NCBI RefSeq assembly: GCF_900142645.1
Contig: NZ_FRBP01000002.1
Location: forward strand, 124,001-188,000
Source: Eubacterium callanderi
GTDB taxonomy: Bacteria > Bacillota > Clostridia > Eubacteriales > Eubacteriaceae
Reading direction: 5' to 3'
DNA length: 64,000 bases
Within the stretch, counting starts at the first letter, position 1; the number at the start of each line of letters is the position of its first letter. Below the pieces are notes generated by a model that saw nothing but the letters and a program-made list of their open reading frames with translations, did no database searches and had not been told where the DNA came from. The translations under genes and the position numbers were made by a program. Shown here piece by piece: positions 33,270-40,764 of this stretch.

Positions 33270-33920
33270 ATGCGCTTACAACCTCCGGCTTTTCCCGATC
33301 CGCTAAAGCCTTATAATGACCTGCTCACTGTTATTTATGAATGTATTGATGCGGAAGAAGATATTGAAAGTTTTGAATTCAGCGATACCAGTCTTGAAGC
33401 CTTCCACCAGTCAAAGCTTGAATTTCATCACTGTCAGTTTAAGAACTGCCAGTTTCTGTCTTCTGGCCTGACCCATACTTTTTTTGCTGATGTTATTTTT
33501 ACGGGCTGTGATCTGTCGAACCTTAACCTCAGTGATTCCACCTTTCACCGCGTTATTTTTAAAAACTGCAAGCTTCTTGGCACAGATTTTAACGCCTGTA
33601 TTTTGGAAGAATGCCACTTTACAGAATGCCTTGGAAACTTCATGAATTTTTCCACCAGCAAAACCAAACATGTCTTTTTTGAAAACTGTCCTCTGCAAAA
33701 TGTCAGTTTTCAGGACTGTAAATTGAAAACCACCCAGTTTCAGCAATGTGACCTCTCCGAGGCCGATTTTCTCCATACGCCTTTAAAGGGTATAGATTTC
33801 ACAAGCAATACTCTGAGCCGGATCACGGTTTCAGGCAGCCAGGAGCTGCGCGGCGTTGTTGTAAATCTTTTTCAAGCCGCTGAGCTTTCAAAACTTTTGG
33901 GCGTTGTCATTAAAGAATAA
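33270..33920 (+). CDS. Pentapeptide-repeat protein (Qnr/McbG-like fold)
   Basis: A 216-residue protein consisting mainly of A(D/N)LxX-type pentapeptide repeats, e.g. FKNCQFLSSGL, FTGCDLSNLNLSDSTF, FKNCKLLGTDFNACILEECHF (part) and FQQCDLSEADFLHTPLKG. Central Phe/Leu residues recur every five positions from about residue 45 to 195, giving a right-handed quadrilateral beta helix. Such proteins can mimic DNA and bind gyrase (quinolone protection), but many have no known target; no resistance claim follows from sequence. ATG 33270 has GAAAGGAG upstream; the frame opening at 33177 overlaps the promoter. Confidence 0.92.
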   Translation: MRLQPPAFPDPLKPYNDLLTVIYECIDAEEDIESFEFSDTSLEAFHQSKLEFHHCQFKNCQFLSSGLTHTFFADVIFTGCDLSNLNLSDSTFHRVIFKNCKLLGTDFNACILEECHFTECLGNFMNFSTSKTKHVFFENCPLQNVSFQDCKLKTTQFQQCDLSEADFLHTPLKGIDFTSNTLSRITVSGSQELRGVVVNLFQAAELSKLLGVVIKE

Positions 33921-33958
33921 AAAATAAGCTGCCAGCAAAATCCGGCAGCTTATTTCAG
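33920..33958. terminator. Bidirectional terminator
   Basis: AAATAAGCTGCC pairs with GGCAGCTTATTT between two convergent genes. Confidence 0.9.
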
Positions 33959-33960
33959 CT

Positions 33961-34440
33961 TTACAGCTCAATGACAATTTTTTTATGCTTAACCTCATAA
34001 GCTTCATAGGTGATCCCAACCATATCAAACATTCTTTTGGAGGCAATGACCGCGTCCGTATCCGCATATTTATCTTCCATGTAAATAACCTTTTGGATTC
34101 CCGACTGAATAATCGCTTTGGCACATTCATTACAGGGAAAAAGCGTCGCATAAAGGGTCGCTCCCTTCAGGGAACGGCCGCCGTTGTTTAAGATGGCATT
34201 AAATTCGGCATGACAGACGTAAAGATACTTTGTTTCAAGAGGGTCACCCTCCCTTTCCCAGGGCATATTGTCATCATGACAGCCTGTGGGCATGCCATTA
34301 TAGCCCATGGTTAAAATTTTGTTGTCCGGGCTTACAATACAGGCCCCTACCTGCGTCCCAGGATCCTTGCTCCTCTTGGCCGCCAGCAAGGCGATTCCCA
34401 TGAAATATTCATCCCAGGATAAATAATCTTCTCTTTTCAT
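33961..34440 (-). CDS. dCMP deaminase (ComEB family)
   Basis: A 159-residue zinc-dependent deaminase converting dCMP to dUMP for thymidylate synthesis. The zinc site is HAEFNAILN (about 76-84; His and catalytic Glu) and PCNECAKAIIQSG (about 102-114; two Cys). The N-terminus WDEYFMGIALLAAKRSKDPG and GYNGMPTGC are typical of ComEB. Its start overlaps the stop of sdaAA by four bases (ATGA), so it is translated after serine dehydratase, an unusual metabolic pairing. Confidence 0.93.
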   Translation of the reverse strand: MKREDYLSWDEYFMGIALLAAKRSKDPGTQVGACIVSPDNKILTMGYNGMPTGCHDDNMPWEREGDPLETKYLYVCHAEFNAILNNGGRSLKGATLYATLFPCNECAKAIIQSGIQKVIYMEDKYADTDAVIASKRMFDMVGITYEAYEVKHKKIVIEL

Positions 34441-35333
34441 TCTCTTTCCTCCTCATCCTGTCCTCTATAAATTCGCTTGCACAATACGCAGCCCGTCGGC
34501 GTTGCGGCCATGCCCCCAAGGGCTGTTTCCCGCAGCTCTGGCGGCAGCCTTCTTCCAACCTGCAGCATAGCGCTGACGGCCTCGTCAAAGGGAATAAGAT
34601 TTTCCACGCCGCTCAGCGCGATCTCTGCGCTGATGATGGCATTGGATGCCCCGATAGCGTTCCGCTTCTGGCAGGGCGCTTCCACTAATCCTGCGATGGG
34701 GTCACAGACCAGTCCCAGCAAATTTGAAAGGGCGTTGGCGGCTGCGCCCAGACACATCTGCGGTGTACCGCTGAAGAGCTCGGTCAGCGCGCTGGCGGCC
34801 ATGGCGCTGGCAGCGCCGACCTCGGCCTGGCAGCCGCCCTCTGCTCCGGCTACGGTGGCATTGCGTGAAATAATGTAACCGATGGCCCCGGCGTTGAATA
34901 AGGCTTTTTCCATCTCGGCATCGCTGAACTCGTGTTCCTCCTGAATGGCCAAGAGTACGCCGGGCAGTACACCGGAAGATCCGGCGGTGGGGGCTGCAAC
35001 GATCAGCCCCATGGAGGCGTTGACTTCAAGCACACCCATGGCGTAGGCGATGGCTTTGGCGGTCAGGGGCCCGCTGATGCTTTTACCGGCCAGGCGCCGC
35101 GCATTAAGCTTGCGTGCTTCACCGCCAATGAGTCCGCCAACGGAGGTCAGCTCTTTTTCAAGAGCGGTTCTGACTGCGTCTTTCATGATTTCCCAGGCGT
35201 GGTGCATCCGGACTTCTGTTTCCTCAGGTGTGTTTTCCAGATCGATGGTTTCTCTTCTGAACATGGCCTCGGAAATCGTGCACTGATGGCGGTGGCAGCT
35301 TTTTAACAGGGTACTTCCATTTGTGAAATTCAT
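34437..35333 (-). CDS. sdaAA: L-serine dehydratase, iron-sulfur alpha subunit
   Basis: A 298-residue subunit of the oxygen-sensitive [4Fe-4S] L-serine ammonia-lyase (serine to pyruvate and ammonia). Typical blocks are SEAMFRRETIDL (about 21-32), GLIVAAPTAGSSGVLPGVLL, the glycine/alanine-rich AGAEGGCQAEVGAASAMAAS and CDPIAGLVEAPCQKRNAIGA, with Cys residues for the cluster (GGCQAE, GLVCDPI, and near the C-terminus VLCK). I start at ATG 35333 after GTAGGAGG; the longer frame is noise. It follows sdaAB by ten bases. Confidence 0.94.
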   Translation of the reverse strand: MNFTNGSTLLKSCHRHQCTISEAMFRRETIDLENTPEETEVRMHHAWEIMKDAVRTALEKELTSVGGLIGGEARKLNARRLAGKSISGPLTAKAIAYAMGVLEVNASMGLIVAAPTAGSSGVLPGVLLAIQEEHEFSDAEMEKALFNAGAIGYIISRNATVAGAEGGCQAEVGAASAMAASALTELFSGTPQMCLGAAANALSNLLGLVCDPIAGLVEAPCQKRNAIGASNAIISAEIALSGVENLIPFDEAVSAMLQVGRRLPPELRETALGGMAATPTGCVLCKRIYRGQDEEERE

Positions 35334-35343
35334 CGTTTTCCTC

Positions 35344-36012
35344 CTACAGCTCAATGCGCGTAGCGCTGATAATGTTCCCGGATGCTTCGATGGCGGCAAT
35401 GACCTCACCTGTGATCTCTTCATCGGTTTCAATGATGGTGTAGGCGATTTCGCCTTTCTTTTCCCGGTAAAGCTTTGTAAAAGCGATGTTGATCTGGCAG
35501 TCACTCAGGCAGCGGGTGATGTGGGCCAGCACGCCGGGTTTGTCCCTCTGCTTGACCAGTATGGTGTTATATTCGCCGGAAAGGGCGATCTCGACACCGT
35601 TGATTTCCCGGATTACTGCGGCTCCGCCGCCAATGGACTCTCCGACAACAACGGTGGTCTGTCCCTCTGTATCGGTGATGGTAATGGCCACAGTATTGGG
35701 ATGGATATCTTTTTTCTCGGTATTGGTGATAAAACGGTATTCAAGCCCTGCTTTTCTGGCGTATTCAAAGGAATCCCGGATGCGGTAGTCTTCGGTGCCA
35801 AAGCCCAAGATTCCGGCCACCAGCGCTTTATCTGTCCCGTGGCCGCGGTAGGTCCGGGCAAAGGAGCCATAAAGCACAAACTCTGCCTTCCGGATACTTC
35901 CCTTAACCATTTTTCGGGCCAGCAGCGCGATTCTCAAGGCTCCCGCGGTATGGGAGCTGGAGGGCCCGATCATATTTGGCCCAATAATGTCAAACACGGT
36001 TAATTCTTTCAA
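35344..36012 (-). CDS. sdaAB: L-serine dehydratase, iron-sulfur beta subunit with ACT domain
   Basis: A 222-residue beta subunit. The N-terminal domain has FDIIGPNMIGPSSSHTAGAL (7-26), the conserved start of the family, and HGTDKALVAGILGFGTEDYR. Residues about 148-222 form an ACT domain (YNTILVKQRDKPGVLAHITR) that may sense serine. It is the first gene of sdaAB-sdaAA-dCMP deaminase. In acetogenic or fermentative clostridia the enzyme feeds serine carbon into pyruvate. Confidence 0.94.
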   Translation of the reverse strand: MKELTVFDIIGPNMIGPSSSHTAGALRIALLARKMVKGSIRKAEFVLYGSFARTYRGHGTDKALVAGILGFGTEDYRIRDSFEYARKAGLEYRFITNTEKKDIHPNTVAITITDTEGQTTVVVGESIGGGAAVIREINGVEIALSGEYNTILVKQRDKPGVLAHITRCLSDCQINIAFTKLYREKKGEIAYTIIETDEEITGEVIAAIEASGNIISATRIEL

Positions 36013-36064
36013 TTGCTTCCCCTTTATATTTTAGAAGTTCTTTCAAATAAGTTTACTCTTTATT

Positions 36065-36595
36065 TTAATGGATTCTATACTTTTTATCAAGCCGCAGCTT
36101 CTGCGCATTTTTGGAAATCCGAACATTTTGTGCTGGCTCGTCTTCTTTTTGAGTCTTCAGACTGTCCACCGACGTTGCTGGCGAGCTGGTCTGCTCTTTT
36201 TCCAGTATATTTTTTATATCCGTCAACAGATCTATCTCCGTCACTGCGTCCTGTTGATCCTGATTCTGCTCTTTACGGCTGAGCTTCCGGATGGCTTTTG
36301 TCACTATATAAATAGACAACGCTATGATAAAAAAATCAATGACATTCTGCAAAAAATCCCCGTAGGAGATCACAAGCTCTGGACGGATAATTTTATCCCC
36401 CTCAAGAGTTGCCGGGTGCAGCACCAGTCTCAGCGTTTTAAGATCAATACCCGCTGTCAGATAGCCAAAAAAGGGCATGAGAATATCGCTGACCACCGAG
36501 GACACGACCCTGTTAAAAGAATTCCCAATGACCACACCGATGGCCAGGCTGAGGATATTCCCCTTAAACGCAAATTTTTTAAAATCATCAAACAC
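36065..36595 (-). CDS. mscL: Large-conductance mechanosensitive channel (first of two)
   Basis: A 176-residue MscL that opens on high membrane tension to relieve osmotic downshock. I start at GTG 36595, preceded by GGGAGG, giving the family N-terminus FDDFKKFAFKGNILSLAIGV; the upstream ATG adds 14 residues not seen in MscL. Helix 1 is about 15-40 and helix 2 about 75-97. The cytoplasmic C-terminus (about 100-176) is longer than usual and very charged (RKEQNQDQQDA, EKEQTSSPATSV). A paralogue lies at 39288. Confidence 0.92.
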   Translation of the reverse strand: MFDDFKKFAFKGNILSLAIGVVIGNSFNRVVSSVVSDILMPFFGYLTAGIDLKTLRLVLHPATLEGDKIIRPELVISYGDFLQNVIDFFIIALSIYIVTKAIRKLSRKEQNQDQQDAVTEIDLLTDIKNILEKEQTSSPATSVDSLKTQKEDEPAQNVRISKNAQKLRLDKKYRIH

Positions 36596-36676
36596 AAACC
36601 TGCCTCCCTTCACGTTATACTTATTACCCTTTTTCAAAAAATAAAAAAAGAAAGCCTGAGCTTTCCGAGCGAACGT

Positions 36677-36976
36677 TTAAGCTGTCAGATTTTCTAATGT
36701 GGATTTCACATAACATTTTTTTGCAGACTGTCCGCTTGGAAGCGCATTGATTATCGCATCCTCAAAGCCCGCCTGCTTCACCTCATTAAGTGTCAGATTT
36801 GTTTCTTCCATGGTCATTTTTAACAGAGCAATGACGGTTTCCTTCTCTGTTTTCATTTTTTCTGCTCTTGCGCAGGCCAGTAAAAACAAAGATCTTCCTT
36901 TTCTGTCGATACGGTCTGAATAAGCGTGTCTCGCGAGGGACATTGCTTTCCGCATCATTTCTGTACTGTATAACAT
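36677..36976 (-). CDS. Degenerate HD-hydrolase-like (RelA/SpoT hydrolase-type) small protein
   Basis: A 99-residue helical protein whose pattern AMSLARHAYSDRIDRKGRSL (11-30), ETVIALLKMTMEETNLTLNE (about 45-64) and VKQAGFEDAIINAL follows the N-terminal HD region of short (p)ppGpp-hydrolase-like proteins. Where active forms have His in the helix after the first Lys/Gly turn, then HD in ALLHD, this one has FLLACARA and LLKM. All expected metal ligands are missing, so a non-catalytic binding role is likely. AAAGGAGTG precedes ATG 36976, and a GTTTCT/GGGTAA sigma-B-like promoter lies upstream. The relationship is inferred by eye. Confidence 0.7.
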   Translation of the reverse strand: MLYSTEMMRKAMSLARHAYSDRIDRKGRSLFLLACARAEKMKTEKETVIALLKMTMEETNLTLNEVKQAGFEDAIINALPSGQSAKKCYVKSTLENLTA

Positions 36977-37018
36977 GATTTTAGCACTCCTTTCTTTTTA
37001 TATTTCTATTGTATATAT

Positions 37019-37043
37019 TTACCCAGAAGATATCATTAGAAAC
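37019..37043 (-). promoter_or_regulatory. Sigma-B-like promoter of the HD-like gene
   Basis: On the minus strand, GTTTCT (37038-37043), 13 bases, GGGTAA (37019-37024), close to GTTTAA-N12-14-GGGWAW. Confidence 0.45.
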
Positions 37044-37083
37044 ATGTTAAAACTTGTGCTCAATCGCATTAAATCAGAAAGGC

Positions 37084-37527
37084 TTAAGCATTGACAGCCA
37101 CAGCGTTTCTCCGGTACTGGATAAAGAAAAAAATACCAGCGCCAATTAAGGAAGCCCCCAGCCCAGTGTAAAAGGTACCGAGATAGAGCGGAGGGATTAA
37201 ATGTGACATTCTTAAGGTTACTCCAAAGGTAATCATAAAAATCATAATCAGATAACTCTTTTTATCAAAAAAACGGTAAAATGGGATCTTCCCGTCTCCG
37301 TAATTCATAATACGTGCGCTGTGCTTAACTACCATCTTATGAAACACAAATTTAAAAAACAGACCGAATACCACCACTGAAAACAAAAGCGGGAGCAACG
37401 GGCTATGCCAGTTTGCAATCATATCCGGCGTGCCGATCCGCATAATATTAAAGCCTGCGATAAACCAGACAGCGCCAGCCAGTAACAGCAGTTTAAGCTT
37501 ATCGACTTTTGGAATTATTTTCTTCAC
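37084..37527 (-). CDS. Hypothetical four-helix membrane protein
   Basis: A 147-residue integral membrane protein with hydrophobic helices at about 11-30, 42-62, 88-106 and 115-136 and basic loops (KMVVKHSARIM). I do not recognise it. It starts 16 bases after the stop of the TetR-type regulator gene, so it is the regulated partner in a two-gene operon. TetR plus a small membrane protein often handles a toxic or membrane-active compound; function here is inferred only from that arrangement. Confidence 0.75.
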   Translation of the reverse strand: MKKIIPKVDKLKLLLLAGAVWFIAGFNIMRIGTPDMIANWHSPLLPLLFSVVVFGLFFKFVFHKMVVKHSARIMNYGDGKIPFYRFFDKKSYLIMIFMITFGVTLRMSHLIPPLYLGTFYTGLGASLIGAGIFFFIQYRRNAVAVNA

Positions 37528-37543
37528 TTAATTTATCCTTTCT

Positions 37544-38104
37544 TTATTCACAATAGAGCACCTGCTCCAGCATCTGGGTTAAAAAGCCGCATTCCTTTTC
37601 TCTTTTTCCCATAAGAAGCAGTAAATTGTCAAAAACAAAATCAATCAAGGCCGTTTTTGTGAACTGCTCATTCCAGATGTCCTGTCTTATGGCAGTGTCA
37701 TTTTCCAGAACCTCCAGCAATCCCTTCTTAATATGTTCAAAATAGCGGGCTTCCTGCTCTTTACCGCCCTGGCCAAGATCCATCCTGGTAATTTCCTCCA
37801 GCCAGCTCTCATAAACCTCCTGTACATTACGGTATAGACGCTCGTAGACACCTTTTATAAAAAGGCAAAAATTCTTTTCTTTAAATAAATCATCCCCCAT
37901 GCCATGAAAGGCTGATCGCCAAAAGTCTTCGATAACGGCAAGCATCAGCTCACTTTTGGTTGGAAAATAATTATATATGGCACCGACCGAGATGCCGCAT
38001 ACAGAGGCAACTCGCCGGATACTGATTTTAGAGAGACTTTCTGTCCGCGCGATTTCCCGGGCAGCTGTCACCAGTGCTTCCCTGGACGTTACGTTTATAT
38101 TCAT
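37544..38104 (-). CDS. TetR/AcrR-family transcriptional regulator
   Basis: A 186-residue repressor. The N-terminal HTH is ALVTAAREIARTESLSKISI then RRVASVCGISVGAIYNYFPT (about 9-48), a textbook TetR DNA-binding domain; the C-terminal ligand domain is family-specific. I use ATG 38104 with GGAGG six bases before it. A perfect 15-bp palindrome just upstream (38118-38132) is its likely operator. It is followed by the small membrane protein gene. Confidence 0.92.
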   Translation of the reverse strand: MNINVTSREALVTAAREIARTESLSKISIRRVASVCGISVGAIYNYFPTKSELMLAVIEDFWRSAFHGMGDDLFKEKNFCLFIKGVYERLYRNVQEVYESWLEEITRMDLGQGGKEQEARYFEHIKKGLLEVLENDTAIRQDIWNEQFTKTALIDFVFDNLLLLMGKREKECGFLTQMLEQVLYCE

Positions 38105-38117
38105 TGTTTCCTCCAAA

Positions 38118-38132
38118 ATGAACATCGTTCAT
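38118..38132. promoter_or_regulatory. TetR-type operator palindrome
   Basis: ATGAACATCGTTCAT: six-base perfect arms ATGAAC/GTTCAT around three bases, located between the -10 and the RBS of the tetR-type gene. Confidence 0.75.
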
Positions 38133-38138
38133 ATTACT

Positions 38139-38167
38139 ATGTTAAATCTTTTTTGCAGTTTTGTCAA
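38139..38167 (-). promoter_or_regulatory. Sigma-A promoter of the TetR operon
   Basis: On the minus strand, TTGACA (38162-38167), 17 bases, TAACAT (38139-38144); the operator palindrome lies right downstream. Confidence 0.7.
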
Positions 38168-38284
38168 TCTTTTAAAATAGAATTATTTTAATTTAAGCTT
38201 TTATAAATAATCCGCCTCTTATACAATCTCTGTCAAAATTCACAATCTCTGTTTTAAATTAAATGAATTCTAATTTTCTTTTCT

Positions 38285-38308
38285 GTTTAACCCTCCCAAT
38301 GTGGGTAT
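38285..38308 (+). promoter_or_regulatory. Sigma-B-like promoter of the LEA-like gene
   Basis: GTTTAA (38285-38290), 12 bases, GGGTAT (38303-38308): a perfect match to the sigma-B consensus GTTTAA-N12-14-GGGWAW. No comparable sigma-A pair is seen close by. Confidence 0.6.
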
Positions 38309-38359
38309 ATACAATACGAACAAATTTTAAGGCTGTTTTGACAGAAAGGAGCACTTATA

Positions 38360-38719
38360 ATGAAAAATCTTGACGAATTAAAAGAAAAAACACAGGAAAT
38401 AAACAATAAAGCCAGCCAGAAAGCAAAGGAAGCGGTCGATAAGGTAAATGAAAGCGTGGAAAAGGCCGCAGATAAAATAAACGAAGCTGCTGAAAATATG
38501 GTCGGTAAACTGAACCAAGCTGCCGATAAGGCCAAAGATTCGGTTGAGGAATCCAGAAAAAAGGTTAAGGATAACTCAGAAGATGCCGCTTCCACGGCAA
38601 AAGCCAAGGCCGATGAAACCATTGACAAGCTAAAACATAAGACTGATGAGGCTGCCGACACAGCCAAGGAAAAGACGGATGAAGCTACCGACAAACTTAA
38701 GCAGCAGCAGGCGCATTAA
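38360..38719 (+). CDS. LEA-like amphipathic coil protein
   Basis: A 119-residue protein made almost only of Lys, Ala, Asp, Glu, Asn, Ser and Thr, with repeated motifs such as KAKEAVDKVNESVEKAADKI and KEKTDEATDKLK on an 11-residue period. This is the hallmark of group 3 LEA/apolipoprotein-like amphipathic helices, which protect membranes and proteins during drying, freezing or osmotic stress. No signal peptide or enzyme motif. AAAGGAG precedes ATG 38360; a sigma-B-like promoter is upstream and a terminator follows. Stress role is inferred from the composition and promoter. Confidence 0.85.
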   Translation: MKNLDELKEKTQEINNKASQKAKEAVDKVNESVEKAADKINEAAENMVGKLNQAADKAKDSVEESRKKVKDNSEDAASTAKAKADETIDKLKHKTDEAADTAKEKTDEATDKLKQQQAH

Positions 38720-38756
38720 GTCTGCCGACCGCACATCCTAAACCTCTTAAGCAATA

Positions 38757-38797
38757 TAAAAAGCTACCGCTCAAAACACAGCGATAGCTTTTTTCGC
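38757..38797 (+). terminator. Terminator of the LEA-like gene
   Basis: AAAGCT-AC-CGCT pairs with AGCG-AT-AGCTTT around CAAAACAC, followed by T residues. Confidence 0.8.
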
Positions 38798-38864
38798 GCA
38801 ACAGGTATAAAAACAGACTGCCGGACATCAGGAAAACCTGCGACAGCAAAGTAACGTTTTTCTG

Positions 38865-39212
38865 TCAAGGCTTAATATATGCATAGCCCTCTTCCTGCCT
38901 TTGGGCCAGTTCAATGACGCCTGCGGGAACGATGGTAACAAAATCACACAAATCCTCTTTTGAAAGCTGATGAGCATTCAATGCGTTTTGACAGGCCGCA
39001 ATGCGTACCTGCCCATCTGACAGCTTTTGCAGCCTTTGGTATAACGGCTCTTCGATACAGCGGCGTACCAGCCCGGTAACAGCTTCGCCATTCACCACAA
39101 TCTCAGCCTCCAGCGTAAGCTCGTTATCCTGAACATACTTAACGGCATTGGCAGCATTGGTGGCCGCCATACCCAACCGGTCTGTATCATCCACATGAAA
39201 CAGTATTTTCAT
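38865..39212 (-). CDS. DsrE/DsrF-like family protein
   Basis: A 115-residue single-domain protein: MKILFHVDDTDRLGMAATNA (1-20) is the DsrE-type beta-alpha start and VRIAACQNALNAHQLSKEDL (about 69-88) contains the Cys of the family's sulfur-carrier position, followed by VTIVPAGVIELAQRQEEGY. Relatives without a full Tus/Dsr system are numerous and of unknown role, possibly in sulfur transfer. It follows the second mscL gene, with a GGGTAT element (39247-39252) between them. Confidence 0.85.
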   Translation of the reverse strand: MKILFHVDDTDRLGMAATNAANAVKYVQDNELTLEAEIVVNGEAVTGLVRRCIEEPLYQRLQKLSDGQVRIAACQNALNAHQLSKEDLCDFVTIVPAGVIELAQRQEEGYAYIKP

Positions 39213-39246
39213 TTTAAAACACTTCCTTTAATGGTTTTTTCTTATT

Positions 39247-39270
39247 ATACCCGGACCAGCGCTTGTTTAC
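39247..39270 (-). promoter_or_regulatory. Possible sigma-B-like promoter of the DsrE gene
   Basis: On the minus strand, GTAAAC (39265-39270), 12 bases, GGGTAT (39247-39252). The -35 part fits poorly. Confidence 0.3.
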
Positions 39271-39287
39271 CTGAGCCCAGGCAGGTT

Positions 39288-39740
39288 TTAATCTTCACTT
39301 TGGATTTCTGCTGACGCTTGTTTTTTTCGTTTAACCAAAACAGTGGTGCAGTGCGGGCAGCGTACTGCCTTTTGGGGTATTTCGGTATAGCAGTAAGGAC
39401 AGGTTTTTGTTTTTTCTTCCTCTTCCTCACTGTCCTTTGTTTTTCTGAGACCCGCCAGCTTATTCATGCCCTTGACCATCAGAAAAATAACAAAAGCCAT
39501 GATAATGAAATTGATAACTGCTGTTATAAAAGCGCCGTAGCGGATACTGGCATCCCCGATATTGATTGCGAGATTGCTGAAATCAACACCACCAAAAAGG
39601 CCGAGAACCGGTGAAATAATATCCCCGGTTAATGAACTGATAATTCCCTGAAAGGCCGCGCCCATAATCACCGCGACAGCCAGTTCCATCACATTGCCTC
39701 TGAGCGCAAACTCTTTAAATTCTTTTAGTAAATTTTTCAT
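39288..39740 (-). CDS. mscL: MscL with C-terminal zinc ribbon (second paralogue)
   Basis: A 150-residue MscL. The N-terminus KNLLKEFKEFALRGNVMELA (2-21), helix 1 with AVIMGAAFQGIISSL and helix 2 with GAFITAVINFIIMAFVIFLM (about 70-89) are canonical. Instead of the usual short helical tail, residues about 110-135 form a CPYC-x10-CPHC zinc ribbon, then a basic/acidic end. ATG 39740 has GGAAGGA upstream; a GTG two codons earlier is less likely. It lies 3 kb from a normal mscL, and the ribbon could bind a partner or nucleic acid or sense redox/zinc; this is inference. Confidence 0.9.
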   Translation of the reverse strand: MKNLLKEFKEFALRGNVMELAVAVIMGAAFQGIISSLTGDIISPVLGLFGGVDFSNLAINIGDASIRYGAFITAVINFIIMAFVIFLMVKGMNKLAGLRKTKDSEEEEEKTKTCPYCYTEIPQKAVRCPHCTTVLVKRKKQASAEIQSED

Positions 39741-39815
39741 AAACACAATCCTTCCCTAAGTTGTTTTAATAAATATATCCAACTTACAGAAAAAAGCAAC
39801 ATTTTTATCAACTTT

Positions 39816-40748
39816 TTAAAACCAGTGGTTCCGCTTAAAATAGATAACCGAGGCAACGATCACTCCGGCGCTCAGGATAATAACCATGGGATAACCGTAG
39901 AGGCTTTGATACTCTGGCATATTAAAATTCATACCATACCAGCCGGCAATCAGACTGAGCGGAAAAAAGATGGTAGTGATAACAGTAAACAATTTCATGG
40001 TCGTATTGAGGTTTATGTCCACCTCGGCCTGATAAGCCTCACGTATCTGTGCCACATATTCAATAAGTGAGAGCACATTGTTATAAAGGCGGTCCACCTT
40101 CCCCGACAAAATCCGCAGCAGCTTTAAAGACTGGTGATCAAAAAGCTTGTTTTCATTCAAATCAATATATTTAAAAACAACACTGACCTGCTCATAATAC
40201 CTTTTCAGCAGTACCAGCTTCTTTCTGTAGCCGATAATATTGTTCACATAGTTTTTATTTCTCTTGTCATCAATGATCTTTTTCTCAAGAGCCATAACTT
40301 TCTCTTCAAATTTATCCAGATAGCTGTTGTCATCCTCCAGAAGTTTATCGAAAAGATGAAACAGCAAACGGCCAAAGCTCACCTCGAGCTTATCGTACGC
40401 TGAAATCCGCTTAAGAATTCTGCTGACAAATTTCCTATCCTCACAGACTATAAAAAAAGCATTTTCCCGGATAAACAAATGCATTGTCGGGACATCCAGC
40501 TTCATTACCGCCAGATCGACCACAGCAATACAGAGCATATCCAGCCGGTCATAGCTTTCAAAGCGGATCGAGTCATTGGACAGTGTCCGCTTTAGAAGCC
40601 CGGAGTGAAGTCCAAATTTATCCCCCAGCGCGCCGGCCGCCTCGTAGGTGTAGACACCAATATATTTCTTATCGGGTTCCAGCGCTGTTTCATCTTCGAT
40701 AGGGTAAATCCCTGATTTTTCCATCAAATATAACATTTCATCATCCAT
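39816..40748 (-). CDS. CorA-type magnesium/divalent-cation channel
   Basis: A 310-residue CorA family protein: an acidic N-terminal cytoplasmic domain and long helices (e.g. FLDKFEEKVMALEKKIIDD part), then two C-terminal membrane helices at about 252-272 and 285-303 separated by the selectivity motif YGMNFNMPE. It forms pentameric Mg2+ (or Co2+/Ni2+) channels. The last residues (YFKRNHWF) match the family end. Spaced 16 bases after the alpha-amylase gene in the same orientation, so possibly co-transcribed. Confidence 0.93.
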   Translation of the reverse strand: MDDEMLYLMEKSGIYPIEDETALEPDKKYIGVYTYEAAGALGDKFGLHSGLLKRTLSNDSIRFESYDRLDMLCIAVVDLAVMKLDVPTMHLFIRENAFFIVCEDRKFVSRILKRISAYDKLEVSFGRLLFHLFDKLLEDDNSYLDKFEEKVMALEKKIIDDKRNKNYVNNIIGYRKKLVLLKRYYEQVSVVFKYIDLNENKLFDHQSLKLLRILSGKVDRLYNNVLSLIEYVAQIREAYQAEVDINLNTTMKLFTVITTIFFPLSLIAGWYGMNFNMPEYQSLYGYPMVIILSAGVIVASVIYFKRNHWF

Positions 40749-40764
40749 TCCTGATTCTGTATTT

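Noticed and set aside
33270-33920. Quinolone-resistance (Qnr) function for the pentapeptide protein
   Set aside because: Repeat fold alone does not show gyrase binding, and no resistance context is present.
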